Of a stretch of DNA of 64,000 nucleotides, positions 46,544 through 58,272 are shown piece by piece; within the stretch, counting starts at the first letter, position 1; each line of letters opens with the position of its first letter. The DNA comes from Scilla litardierei (taxonomy: Eukaryota > Streptophyta > Magnoliopsida > Asparagales > Asparagaceae): assembly GCA_030789695.1 (NCBI GenBank), contig CM061130.1, positions 17,478,561 through 17,542,560 of the forward strand, given 5' to 3'. Both the position numbers and the translations under genes were made by a program. The notes beneath the pieces are model-generated. The model had not been told where the DNA came from, searched no databases, and saw only the letters and a program-made list of their open reading frames with translations.

Positions 46544-48156
46544 TGAACACCCGCCCGTTTGACACGCAACCGGGACGGGGATACTAGAATTAGAATTTGT
46601 AAACCACAAGCTAACGGTGTCGAAGTGTGTCTTGGGGGTCGATCACGGGAATGCGTGTGTTGTACTTGCAAACATTCAGGAACTGGATCACCCGGTGGAT
46701 GAGCTAGCATATTCTCGATTGGTTGTCAAGATTGTAAACTAATAGAACAGATGTAAAAGATAAAAAGGTAACCTAGGACTTTGGCTTTCGTCCTAATCAT
46801 GGATTCTCAATATTACGGTTGAAGGATAGGAATATGACCGAATGCTAGGGTTTGGCAGTGAGACGTTGCCTCTAAAAGTGGTACCTAGCGTCCCAATGGC
46901 CCGATATTTCGGTCGATGCCCAGGATGATACGCTAGGTCTACCCAGCTTTGGACGGTGGGCATTCACATGTCCAACACCATCCGACTCCGGGAGCACTAA
47001 GTTTGCAACGATCGCTCCTAACACTTCGTCCAAGCTGTTTGCAACGATCGCTCCTAACACTTCGTCCAAGCTGTTCCCACGTGCAAGTACTCAATGTCAA
47101 CGATAAGGGGTGAGCTATGGCTAGAGAATCAAACTCCTGTTTTATTTCCTCTTGGCCCAACGGTCAAAGGCGGTATTTTTCCCACAGATGACAATGAAAC
47201 GCCCCACGTAACCATCAAAATCCATAGATCCAGTCGGATCCCTAGACCTATGGCTGTTCTAGGAAGAACCCATGAAGGAGCTTCCACCAATGTCCTAGAT
47301 TGAAGAACTACTCACTAAACATGGTAGCAAATGCAATAACAGAAGATATAGCCATCAGAATTAAAATCAAGCAATTGTTCACCGTAGCAAATAGAAGCAT
47401 AAACACAATATCAAAATATGAGAACGATCAAGGAACTTACACTAAGTGTTATGTTGAAGCAGCTGAAAAATCCCTTAAACAGCTTAAAAAGTGGGGACTC
47501 GTTTCTGGAAAAACCTAGCACTATTTATACAGTGGGCAAGATGTCAGGGAATATTCCCACAAAAAGACAAAAACAGACGCTCGCCCGATCGGGTGAAACG
47601 ATGGAAGAATATGTCTTCAGCTCTGATAAATCTCAGCCGATCACTGAACCGATCGGGTGAGTCTTGGATTTCTTGAGCTTGGGAAGCAGCAGCAGCTGAC
47701 CCGATCGGTTGAAAGTACCGACCCGATCGGGTCATAATACATGACCCGATCGGTTGACAAGTCAACCGACCGGGTGGGCTTTGGCCTTCAAAACTGCACT
47801 CTGTCATACATCCACCCGATCACTGAATCGATCGGGTGGAACGGTCTCTTCTTCAGCACTGACACATGCTGCATGACCCGATCGGGTGGCTGTTCCACCC
47901 GATTTGTTGAGAGCTGATACATAGTCATCTTTGACAAATGGCTCTCGGGATCTCGTGCGACACTTCCCGTTGCTCTAGGGACTCATGATGTTGGCCATAT
48001 ATGTCCCCTGCACTAGCAATGTCCTGCAAATGCACATAAACTCAACAAAAGTAAAAAAGAAACTAAAAACACAAAGAAACGGATACGAAATAATGAAAAT
48101 CGACGGAAAACAACGGAGAAGACGTGCGTGAATATATAAAATATAAGCGTACGTCA
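46544..48156 (-). repeat. E4 5' LTR
   Basis: 1613 bp. It includes a perfect tandem duplication of 36 bases (47001-47072) not present in the left copy, an 8-bp stem CCTAGCGT/ACGCTAGG (46884-46937), and CCCGATCGGGTG palindromes (47583-47908). Confidence 0.88.
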
Positions 48157-51100
48157 GTCATCCAACCAAATGCCTTTCAATGGGGCTTTCCCGAGGCTAC
48201 ATCAGTGATCTAAGCGACACTGTTCACGTACAGGTTCATACCATGACCTCAAGTCAAAAGATCAACTTGCCTATCATCACTAAGATTTATCATTGACAGA
48301 TTGGTCAATATTAACCATGTGATAACTCTCGTTAGGTCGTTCAGTAAACTCATTCTCCAATGAGCACATGTGTCTCGTCTTCGACTTCGCCAAGCAAACG
48401 ACCACGAGATCATCGTCACTATTACATGGTGAAGACTAAGACACAATGGTCTATCCGATGTGTCGATATCCTTTTCTCGAAACATCTACGACCACGAATG
48501 TTTTTAGACCTATGCTACAATCGGTCAAACACTTCTCCATGATCGAGATCTCCATCTTGATACATGTTTGACCTCGCATTAAGTCTCGGGACTATACCTA
48601 AGTTCTAACAAAGACTACACTATTATTAACTTAGGTAAATTCTTACCAACCAGCTTACTGTTATTACGAACAAGATGTTTGTATACATACACATGGATGA
48701 ATTTGCCTCAAGGGCATACCCACTCTCAACATCTTTCACTTGCACTCAGGCCAATTTATCCCGGTATCTCATACCGCATTTACACATAAGTCTCTAGACT
48801 TTATGTGGTAGAGTCTTCGCGAGTGGATCTGCTAAACCATCTTCAGTATAGACTTAAGGGGTTCTATGTTTCTGCTAGATCACGAATTTGAATCTCATCC
48901 AAATCGTTTCTTAGTACTCTTGGAATCTATAAAATTTGTCTTGCCTGGATCTCATCCAGATTCTCGTCATGTACGAGCATAATCCAAAAAAGCCACTGGT
49001 TATCAGGATGGTTCATAATTGTTGCTGATAAACTGTCAAACTCTTTGACCACTTTGTCAAAACATATGTTCCAGCTCCTTGATGCCTCATATGCCTTTTT
49101 TGCTCTCACTGACCTTGAAAATTCTATAAGTTTGTTCTTCTAAATTATATTTAGAAAACATATATATATTCTAGTCTTTGTGGTCTTCATGAGTATTTAC
49201 ATCGAGTCTGATTCGAATAGATCTGTACACAACTGTTGGCAAGAAAATTTCATCACAATCCGTTTATAAGAGTTCTGATGATAACTGTTCTCAACCAGTA
49301 TAACTTGTACTTCACTATTTTCCATCTGCACTAATCTTATGTCTCGAAAATTCACTTGCAGCCAAAGGAAACACTTTCCTTGGATACATAAACTTAAGAC
49401 CATACTTTATTTACGTGCACGGACCTTTTTCGGATTGCATCAAGCCATTTCTTAGAGTCACTACTCCGAATGGCATCTTGGAAGTTGTATAGGCCATCAT
49501 CAACTATGATGTCTTACTCGACTTTTCGTCTCACGAGACTCAAGTAATCCTTTAACTTCCTAACCATTAATTTGAGGAATATCATATTGATAAGGTCCTC
49601 ACAGAACCTTATCAAGAAACTAGGCATTACTATCTCGGACTTAACCTAGAAGGAGGATTGTAACTCAAAGTCACTTGCCATGCATCGCACCATGTCTAAC
49701 AGAGTGCAATTCATGCTCTCCAACACACTGATGTGTTAAAAACTTGACCTTAGAGAAAATCTTATTCTCTTTTAATTACGCAAGAATTATATACCAAAGT
49801 ATTTGCCTCTTCGATCCAATCGAAGTGATTCAAATACTTCTATTATTGAGTTCTTTATTTTATTAGACTTGTGTTTCATCAAGAACACGTGTCGTAATAA
49901 GATAAGAATACCATATCATGGCTAATTTAGACTTGGGTCCGGATATATCTGTATGTATGCGACCATGAGTTCTCCAATTCATTCTCCCACTGTTTTACAG
50001 GAATGGAGTTTTTGACCATCATACCTTTAAGACAAATCTCACAAGTGTCTTTCGACTCATAATACGAGAAGTCAAGAGACTCCTCTTTATGTAACTTGTC
50101 AAGTCTGTTTTTTTCGATACGGCCTAGTCAATATTTGGCATATATATACTTTGTTACTAACTTGCACATTCATATATTAACTCTTAATACAACATTGTTA
50201 TACATTATAATCACATCAAAACACTTCTTCTAAAGTAGTGTGACGACATTTGCCAAGTATAAGTCTCATATGGCCTAAAGAAAACTTTTGTTCATTAGCC
50301 AGTATGTGAGACTATTTTTCTTTGTATAATAATTATTCTGAAATTTTAGACATCAAACATGTCCCATTTTCAGTTCCTCCTACTATGCCTTGTCTTATGA
50401 TAAACCAAATATTCTTTCTCAATGAATTGTCCTTAGTGCCTTCTCCTTTCTAAATCACATTTAGACATTTTTTATCCTAACACAAATATTAGCTATGCAA
50501 GCATCACATGCATCCAAACAATTGAGCTTTACAACCTTGAGGAGACTCAACAAGTTGTTCGTCTCAAGATCTAATTTGGATACATGGTTTTGCACCGCTC
50601 TTACTCTCATCTTCGAGTCAAACAATTTGATCGAAGTTTCGAACCTTACGGATTGAAACAGTTTTCCATACAACCTTGAGAAGACTCAACAAGTTGTACG
50701 GAGAAACGTGCTTTAAACATCAGTATGTTCAAGCTGACCCTACTCATAGAGGCGAGTGTTAAGTAGTGTGCTTTTATTGTGTTAGACTTTAGAGCTTAAG
50801 GAAATCATTGTCCTTAACTCAGTGATTAATATCAGTGAGAACATAGTTTGGTTTATTAAATATTCCTTAACCAATCATATTGTCCAGTTGACTTATTTGT
50901 TTTAAGGATATTAAGATTTGGATTCCACTGGTAAAACATAGAATTACCCTAGTTTAGCACATGTTCATGATTTTTAAATATAGTTAAAATGGTTTTTATT
51001 CAACCATATCCTCCCACTATTTTTACGATCATCTTTAGTCATATAGATGAACGAATATAGTTATTTAATGGGAGAGGGACCCAACCATCGTAAGCTTCAC

Positions 51101-52370
51101 AGCCTTGAGGAGACTCAACAAGCTGATCGACTTTGCAGTTGGTAGATAAACTCATTATCAATCACATCACATGTGACTCCATATTGATTTCTATCCCTAA
51201 TCACTTATGACCTTGAGGAGACTCAACAAACTATAATGACTAGTCTACTCGAACCCTTGTTTGCATGTCTAATATTGACTTGCACCGATACTCGAGGAAA
51301 CCCGACACAGCGGTTTGGGTTAATACCAGACTACATCACATGTATGATGGAGTCGGTTTCTAAAAGAGACCATGTCATAGCTTGAGGAGACTCAACAACC
51401 ATGACAGGCATCTTTTAGTCCCCTAATCCAAAAACAAGGAGGACTACGACTAACCTTGAAGAAGATTTTTAACGTAATTGACTAGATGTAATCGACGGTT
51501 TCACATAATCATAATTCGCATCCTTGCGATCAAGCGGAACACGGTCAGGGATTTGGCTAGGCCACGATCAATATCCCCAGTCGAGCTAGGGTGATCCACA
51601 ACACTAGTCAAAAAACACTAGATCGGATCATGGTCCATCGAAGGAAACTAATTATTCATATGTGTGCCATCGACTAGAAATGGCTTCATTAAAACTAGTT
51701 AATCCTATCAACTAGTTGAATCCTAAAATTCGAAACTATTAGAATTGCTTAATAACTTTTTAATGTCCTTATCAACTATAAGGATATTTAGAGTGCTATC
51801 CTAATCATGTATTCGGCATTTAAAATTCAAGTTGCAACAATTTAAATCATAGACTTTGTGAAAAATTATTATTAGAACAATTAAAATAATAATTATGGGA
51901 GAGGGCTACCCTAATCATGTATTAGGAGTTTAATTTGTTGCAACATTTTTAAATCATAGCATATCCATCAAAAATTATCTTATAATTTTCTACAAGTTTT
52001 TAATAGCTACCCTAATAGTTTTTCTTGAATTATCACATAATCAATAAGAACTAATATAACCATTATCAACTAAATAATTTAGCAGATGACAGATCAACTA
52101 AAATTTATCTCATAAAAATTAGCTAACATGAAACTTAAAATATCTCATAAAGTTAAGTTGCATTAAAAATTATCATATAATTTTAAAGATTTAATTATTA
52201 AAATTATCACATGATTTTAAAAATTAAATCTAAGTTTCAAAAACAATTTTCAAAAATAAAAATGTCACATGGAAACGACTATTTTAATAGTAAAATAAAC
52301 AATTTCATCTCATGGAGAAACATGCTATATCATATACATTTTATAAATGCAAAATATAGATCAAGTAGAC
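48157..52370 (-). other. E3 interior, main part, non-coding
   Basis: 4.2 kb with stops in all frames and no gag or pol signature. It holds six hairpins at 50531-51398. At 48710-48745 a sequence like a second LTR end plus polypurine tract (ACTCTCAACA, then TCTTTCACTTGCACTC) appears, suggesting part of 48157-48728 is an LTR fragment of a related copia family. AT-rich sequence fills 51700-52370. Confidence 0.55.
50531..51398 (-). promoter_or_regulatory. E3 array of CTTGAGGAGACTCAA hairpins
   Basis: The core CTTGAGGAGACTCAACAA occurs at 50536, 50675 (one change), 51104, 51212 and 51381, with a divergent CTCGAGGAAACCCGACAC at 51291. The inner stem is TTGAG-GAGA-CTCAA. Flanking arms differ and mostly pair: ACAAC/GTTGT (twice), CAGC/GCTG, TTAT/ATAA, ACCG/CGGT, GTCAT/ATGAC. 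In sense direction they lie about 1-1.9 kb after the primer binding site. Confidence 0.75.
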
Positions 52371-52384
52371 TGGCGTTGATACCA
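52371..52384 (-). promoter_or_regulatory. E3 primer binding site
   Basis: Minus strand TGGTATCAACGCCA, tRNA-iMet-like (TGGTATCA core), one base from the LTR start at 52386. Confidence 0.75.
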
Positions 52385-52385
52385 A

Positions 52386-53864
52386 TGTTGGGTTTTCTGT
52401 GTCCTTATGGCAATAAAATCGACGTTCGGCCCAAGTCGGACGGACAACGAGATCAAACAAGCAGCGGAAAACCAAATTTAGAACAATTTTAAATCAAGCC
52501 CTAAAGAAAACAAACCCTAGCCATGATCTCTATTATCCCGGGGTTGGGTCCGACCAACTCCTAAAGACAGATCTATCTAACAGTTGCAATTATAAACGCA
52601 TGAATTAATAAACTACATACCTTTCACTTCGTTTCCACAGAATACGAAGCGTTGTTTTCAGCAACATTTCTTTGGCCCCGCGTCGCTTCTCCCAAGCCGA
52701 ACCACGTCCCGAGCCGCACTTCGTCCCGAGCCGAATCGCTTTCCAAACAGCACCGTATCCCGAGGCGAGCAACACCATTGTCGCGATCCAACCACGCACC
52801 GAAGAAAATTTCACCTTGAGTGGATCCTTCATCAAGACTTCGGATCCGATCCGAACTCCTTCGTAGCTTTTCTAGAGTCCGATCAGGAGCAATGAAGAAT
52901 TTTGGGAGAAAAGAAAATATTAATTTAAGTCTGAATCCGAACGCTCAAAATTTTTTGGAGCTTTTCAGATTTGAAGACTTGGTGCGAGTTTCAAGGAGGG
53001 GGGTTGGCCCCTATTTATATAGGTGGCTGACCCCTCCCCTTCTCATCATATCTAATGTGGGACTAAAGATTTTGGAAGAAAAATTAATTAAAGTTTGCCT
53101 TTCACAAAGGCCAATCTTTAGTGAATTTTTCATCCCTCATAGTTGAGCTCCGCAAGTGATACAACCTATCAAATCGAAGAGCACTGAACGGTGAACACAT
53201 AGAAACAAACGAAAATCAATTCTGACTTCGTTTGACCCCTCAAACATCATCACAAAGTTTAGCAAAACCTCATTTTGCCGAAAATTCCAGTCGCCAAAGA
53301 GCGCATAGGGTTTCTCAAACCTGTGGGGCCCATAATGGGGCCCACCTGCCTTCTCTTCCAGCTAGGTGCCCAGGCCTGAACTGGGCCTGGGCACCCCAGG
53401 CCCAGGCGTGCCTGGGCCTAGTGCCCAGGCACCTGGATTAGACGACCCATGCCAGGCACGCCTAGGCCTGGCACCCCAGACATGGGCGCCTAGGCCTGGC
53501 ACCCGGGTTGGGCCTGGGTTCCCAGGTTTGGGCACCCAAGCCCAGTTCGGCCCATGGACTAGTCCCATGCCCATTTTGGTCATGGGTAAATGGCTGTTTT
53601 GGGCCTTTTTTGGTTTCTCTTTATTTAAAACCCTTTTTAATAGGTTTTGTGAACCCGTTTGGACTCCGATTTGAGCGCGGTTTTCTCTGTGACTTCCACA
53701 AGAAAATCCTCTTTCATTTATATGGCTTCATATAATAAATAGGCTCGTAAATAATTTACGACGTACTTAAATACTATTGCATCAAATGCAATTAAACCGA
53801 CATCCTTAATATTACAATCCATTTGCATTAAATACAAATGATCTGGGGCATACATCCCTTAACA
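52386..53864 (-). repeat. E3 5' LTR
   Basis: 1479 bp, TGTTGGGTTT...CCCTTAACA. GC-rich CCCAGGC/GCCTGGG repeats occupy about 53360-53540, also present at 7170-7320 in the truncated copy. Confidence 0.85.
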
Positions 53865-55044
53865 CTCCTTATAGGTCGGACATAACCGCCCCGAGCCCCT
53901 TTCAAGTCATCCACTGACTTAAGCATCGGAGGGGATTTGGTCGGGTCCCAGACCCGACCCCCTGATGATTTCTCTTATGTTGTGATCTACGAAGATGACA
54001 CAGAGTTAGGTTGGGCTTCAACCCAATAAGCACAGACGTAGCTCTCTCCCACCCGGGATCGACTCTCTGCGGGTCCCACTCCTCTGTCGATGAAGCATCC
54101 TGTCACCTGAGGCATCCTCGTCGGCCCAATATCATGTATGACGGATTTTTTCCGTCAATAGCTGGCATCGTCGGTTGGAACTAAGAGTCAACATCCTCGT
54201 CACTCTCTAACACTGACGATGTTAACTAGCCCCCCACCAATCAACATCTCCTCTCAATGCGAAAGAATAGAGCTTCTTCTGCCACCCTACTTAACTCTGC
54301 TACTCAAGTCTTCTTTCGGTCTTCTTTTTCCCCTCTAAGACCAATTGTCTAATGAATTATATCCTGGCAAGAAGATTCTCATTTCTCTCAATGAAGCATG
54401 GCTCAGACCCCCAATGAGCTCTTGACTAATTATAAGCTCTTGATTCCAACCTAAACACATCAGCTCTCAAAACATGGATCACTAAGATCCATGATGAGCC
54501 CATAACCCCACCTTTTCTGCCACTCATCGGAGAAGATCCACCGTCGACATCCTTGCCTTCGAGATCTCTAGCCTAACGTGAAAGCGCCTCCATCTTTGGT
54601 GATCTCTTTCTGACGCCCAGATCTCCTGCATTCGCCACAAGACCATCACCCTCGAATGTGTTCGCAAGATCGTCTCTGACGACGACATTTTCCTCCTGGG
54701 CCTCACCTATGCAGGGCTCATTGAGGCTCTCTGGCTCGTTGCCGACTCTTTTTCCAATCTAAGCTGCTTTGTGTGGCCTTCTTTGGGAAGCCCAGATTGT
54801 GGCAGAGCTATATGCCCGAGCTATCGAGCTTAGGCGAAAACCCTGATGCCAACAGGTGAACCAAGTTGCTTAGAGAGAGGAGGCCGAATTGCCATGCCTC
54901 TTCACTCGGGGATGGCCAACTAAGCTGCTTGGGGGTAAAGGCTAACCCAAGATGCCTCCTTCAAGCTTAGACCGATGTCTCCCTCTTCCCGCTACATTCA
55001 GGCCAACCCAATCTGCCTCCTCCAAGATTCGATCTGAGCCATCC
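53865..55044 (+). mobile_element. E8: Tat-like LTR end and degraded leader or gag
   Basis: 53865-54158 resembles the 3' part of a Tat-type LTR (GACTTAAGCATCGGAGGGG, then a hairpin GACGGA-TTTT-TTCCGTC-like end). AGCTGGCATCGTCGGTTGG at 54161-54179 looks like a decayed primer site of the TGGCGCCGTCGGTGGGA kind. The following 860 bases would be leader or gag but have stops in all frames. E3 lies on its left and E9 is inserted on its right. The family assignment is from recalled motifs. Confidence 0.45.
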
Positions 55045-56927
55045 TGGTGGGCTCCGAAAGGTGCTTCTCTCAAGCGCAAGAGTCCGTTCAAGTAGTAAAA
55101 TCTGGGAGTCCAGATGTCGAATCCTCGGGAGAATCTGTTGAAACCACAAGTCTAAATCAAATAGAGTAACTACGAATAAAATCTAAACACTTTAATAGTG
55201 ATGGTGAAGGTGGTATGAAAAGTGTGGTGATGGAATTGTCACGTGTGATCAAAGCAAACAACGAACTCTAATTCGTGAAGAATAGATATAAAAAGCATGT
55301 ACATGGCATGGGTTCATTAGGATCAGCGAATCGTAAGCTTTGGTTGATCAAGTATAACACAACGAAACCTCCTTTTAGGAGCAAATCGTCGGAAGATATC
55401 CTTTTGGGAGTTAACGCATCGATTCTAATAGAATATCGCTAAAGTTGTAAACGTGTATACGAAGTATGAAGCTCTCTTTTGGAGAGATCAAATCTCACCC
55501 TTGTGGGGTGATCATCTACTAGAACAATTCTTTTGGAATACGAAATAGTAGATTTAAGAGCGACGATTAAAACTTTAGCAAATACAACGATTAAGCGCAA
55601 TAATACAACCAGAGAATACGATTCACATCACCTAATTATCCCACACCATGCACATAAAATATTTAGCTACTCATGGTGCAGAAATAAACAATTTTCAGAT
55701 TCAAATTCATAAGTTTCATAGCAAAATACGGAAGTTTAGAGGCAAAATACAAGCTAATACACCCAAATACAAGCTAAAGTTGAAGAGAATATCACCAAAA
55801 ATCTCTGAAAAGTCTTCAAAACTCTCTGAAAATTAGAAACAAGGCTCTGGAATTTTACAGAATTTTTTCAGAAGAAATTTCGGCCTCTAAGTGCTCCAAT
55901 ACGCCAATTATACGCCCAAAAACCCTAGAATACGCTTAAATAATAAGATTGCGGGTTTATTGGGCTTAACGGGTTCAAACCCGACTCAAATCCGCACCCG
56001 GATCAATCTAGGCCGCTCATCTCGAGCGGGGTAAATTATAGCCGTCCGATCAGCTATAGAAAATGCGGGATTTAACGTGGGTCTGCCACGTGTCTCTTGT
56101 CGAACGGATCCGCGCCCGCTTAAAAATCGAGTTCGGATCGACCTCGCCTTCGTTTCGTCACCATAGGATCATCATCCGACGATCAATGCGTAGCCACGTC
56201 GCCCTCGTAAATCGCTGATCACGGATTCGTTGCGGGCTGATTGTTGGCCGTTGGATGAAGCACGGACGAAGGGGATGACGCCACGTCGCTCGAGCGCTTT
56301 GAATTTGCGGGGCGATTGGTAGCCGTCTGATCGAGCGGGGGTTGTGTTGGATGTCGACACGTGGCAAAGGAATTCGCCCGCCTTAGCTCGCGATCCGCTC
56401 GTCTGTGGACCCTTGGATCAGGATCGCGCGGCTGATAATTGGCCACGTCGCCCGCTGTATTTGTTACCCTTCGAATGGATTGGAGTCGATATGAACCGTC
56501 AGATATAGATCTAACGGTCGCCACTTCCGCTCGCTGAGGATCGTTGGATTGGGCGGAGATGCGGTGGATGCGTGCCACGTGGGTATAGATACGGTACAGC
56601 GACCGTATTTTTGTATTTCTGACGTATTTGCGTCGTATTTCTTCATTTAAAGTGTATTCTGCATTCAAAAATACACAGTAATTAGCACAGATCTCAGAAA
56701 AATACAAATAAATAGTCGGTGGAATCGTGAGATCGAGACCAAGCTAAGAAAAATATAAAATGTGCAGAATTGCATCGTTAAATGCTGTTTTGTGCTCAAA
56801 TAGTGTGTTTTCTCTAATAAATAAATGTGTAGAAAATACGTATGTACTAGAGACCAATATAGCATCACATGAGCACAAAATAGGGATAAATAGGGGGTTA
56901 AATACGCAATATTGAACCCAAATCACA
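55045..56927 (-). repeat. E9 3' LTR
   Basis: 1883 bp, TGGTGGGCTCC...CCAAATCACA on the + strand. It has a run of hairpins with loop CTTTTGG (55369-55553) and repeated CCACGT/ACGTGG words at about 56090-56590. Confidence 0.88.
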
Positions 56928-56962
56928 CCCCCCAACTAGCGTTTTGCTAGTCTCTAGCAAAA
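56928..56962 (-). promoter_or_regulatory. E9 polypurine tract and PPT-proximal hairpin
   Basis: Minus strand: TTTTGCTAG-AGA-CTAGCAAAA (perfect 9 bp, 56962-56942), then CGCTAGTTGGGGGG abutting the LTR start TGTGATTTGG. Confidence 0.75.
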
Positions 56963-58204
56963 AGAGCGATTAAAAATACACCTAGATCACCTTATCAGAT
57001 CTCAAATTACTCACCCTCATACTACTACGACAAAAGAGATATCCAAACACTAATATCAATATTTCAAACTCATCAAGTAATGGTACTTGTGGGTTTTCAA
57101 AAAAATGAAAGTCAAGCATCTCAAATGGTTATAAAATAGACTCAAATTCACTATCAATTACTTCATAGCTCATAGTACACAAAATCAATGGCCCACACCG
57201 TTCAATCAAATATTTTAACTTGGGGCGTAGATGGTTCATGCAAAGCAAGCATCAAAAGTAGGATGGTATCAAGACATACACACGTCAATCTCTATTCATA
57301 GGAACGCACACCACATCTTGCGTTTTCTTTAAGCTTTGGAAGTTTTCTTGCCTCGCTAATCATGCACACTTATTCTCTATGTTCTTTCACTTTTCTCCAT
57401 AGTTCCGCGTAACGCGCATCAAGCAACATTCGCAGAAAAGTATATAACTTGGATCGCTCCATCAAATAATTGAGGTTCCGGTCAATGGCTCCCAAATCAG
57501 ACGATAATAGGGCATTAGGCCAAGAAGGACCCCTCGGACTGTACTACTCAAGCCAACCAAGTTATTTCTTTAATAGCACATTTATTCATCATTTTTTTCT
57601 CATCCATCTCATTTTTTTTCTTCTTTTGTGTGTGCATAAACAACTTGGCAAGATAACTTCCTATTCTTTAATTGTTCACAAGAATGGGTATCCTAATCAT
57701 TTCAAATAACGTGGTACGTTTTTCTACCCAAAATCACACCAAGCATGCAAATGGCAATGAATACGAGATAAAGAACAATGCTCCAGTTAATTTATGAATT
57801 ATTGGCACATGAATTTTGGTGTGTTCCAATGAAAGCATACCACTTGCTAATCCATAATTTCTAGATTCATTAAGTCGTCAATTAATCTTGCCATTGAGAT
57901 GTGTAAAAAGAAATTCACCACAAGCACTCACATTCATGTAAAATAAGATTGAAATGTTGAATAATAGTGGTGGAGAAAATAAATCACGAGTGTACGGTGG
58001 TGAATAAATATCGAGAAATTTCATCACATGAGGGTCATTTCTAGGCAGAGATAGATTTTGGTGATATTTCTTAACTCAAAAAAATTTTTTTTTTTCAATG
58101 CAAAAAGGGAACTAAAAAAAATAAAATCCTAGAAGAAAAAGAAAAAGAAAATAAAAATCCAAAGAAAATAAAAAGAAAATAAAAATCCTAAAAGTTATTT
58201 CCCT
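56963..58204 (-). other. E9 non-coding 3' region
   Basis: 1.2 kb without a recognisable gene; A-rich low-complexity tracts at 58080-58195. No ORF3, no double hairpin. Confidence 0.65.
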
Positions 58205-58238
58205 CCCCCCAACTTAAAATAGACATTGTCCTCAATGT
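58205..58238 (-). promoter_or_regulatory. E9 hairpin plus internal purine tract (module H2)
   Basis: Minus strand: ACATTG-AGGA-CAATGT (perfect 6 bp, 58238-58223), then CTATTTTAAGTTGGGGGGAG. It begins 35 bases after the pol stop. The purine tract AGTTGGGGGG is identical to the element's own polypurine tract 1.27 kb away. Confidence 0.6.
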
Positions 58239-58272
58239 TAGGACGAGGGAATCATGGAAAGAACACACCTGA

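Larger units (their letters stand above)
8184..48156 (-). mobile_element. E4: Athila-like gag-protease-ORF3 element, split by E5 and E7
   Basis: The LTRs are 8184-9780 and 46544-48156 (1597 and 1613 bp; the right one has a 36-bp duplication). A tRNA-Asp-type primer site (46519-46536, one mismatch) and a polypurine tract (9781-9792) fix the minus orientation. In sense order it has gag (46369 down to 45650, then 38656-38147), the gag C-terminus and protease (15801-14333), the double hairpin and ORF3 (13478-11493). No RT, RNase H or integrase remnant is seen. E7 is inserted in gag and E5 between gag and protease. Confidence 0.85.
7166..53864 (-). mobile_element. E3: copia-type element with non-coding interior, split by insertions
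   Basis: Its termini are a truncated 3' LTR (7166-7634) and a full 5' LTR (52386-53864). A primer binding site of the TGGTATCA type (52371-52384) and a polypurine tract AAGTGGGAGA at 7635-7645 on the minus strand define the orientation. The interior is 7635-8183 plus 48157-52370, about 4.8 kb, with no credible gag or pol. E4 (8184-48156) interrupts it and E2 interrupts its left LTR. It may be a non-autonomous copia family or a very decayed element. Confidence 0.65.

Noticed and set aside
53865..55044. Small host gene between E3 and E9
   Set aside because: Stops in all frames; motifs fit a Tat-like LTR end and primer site.
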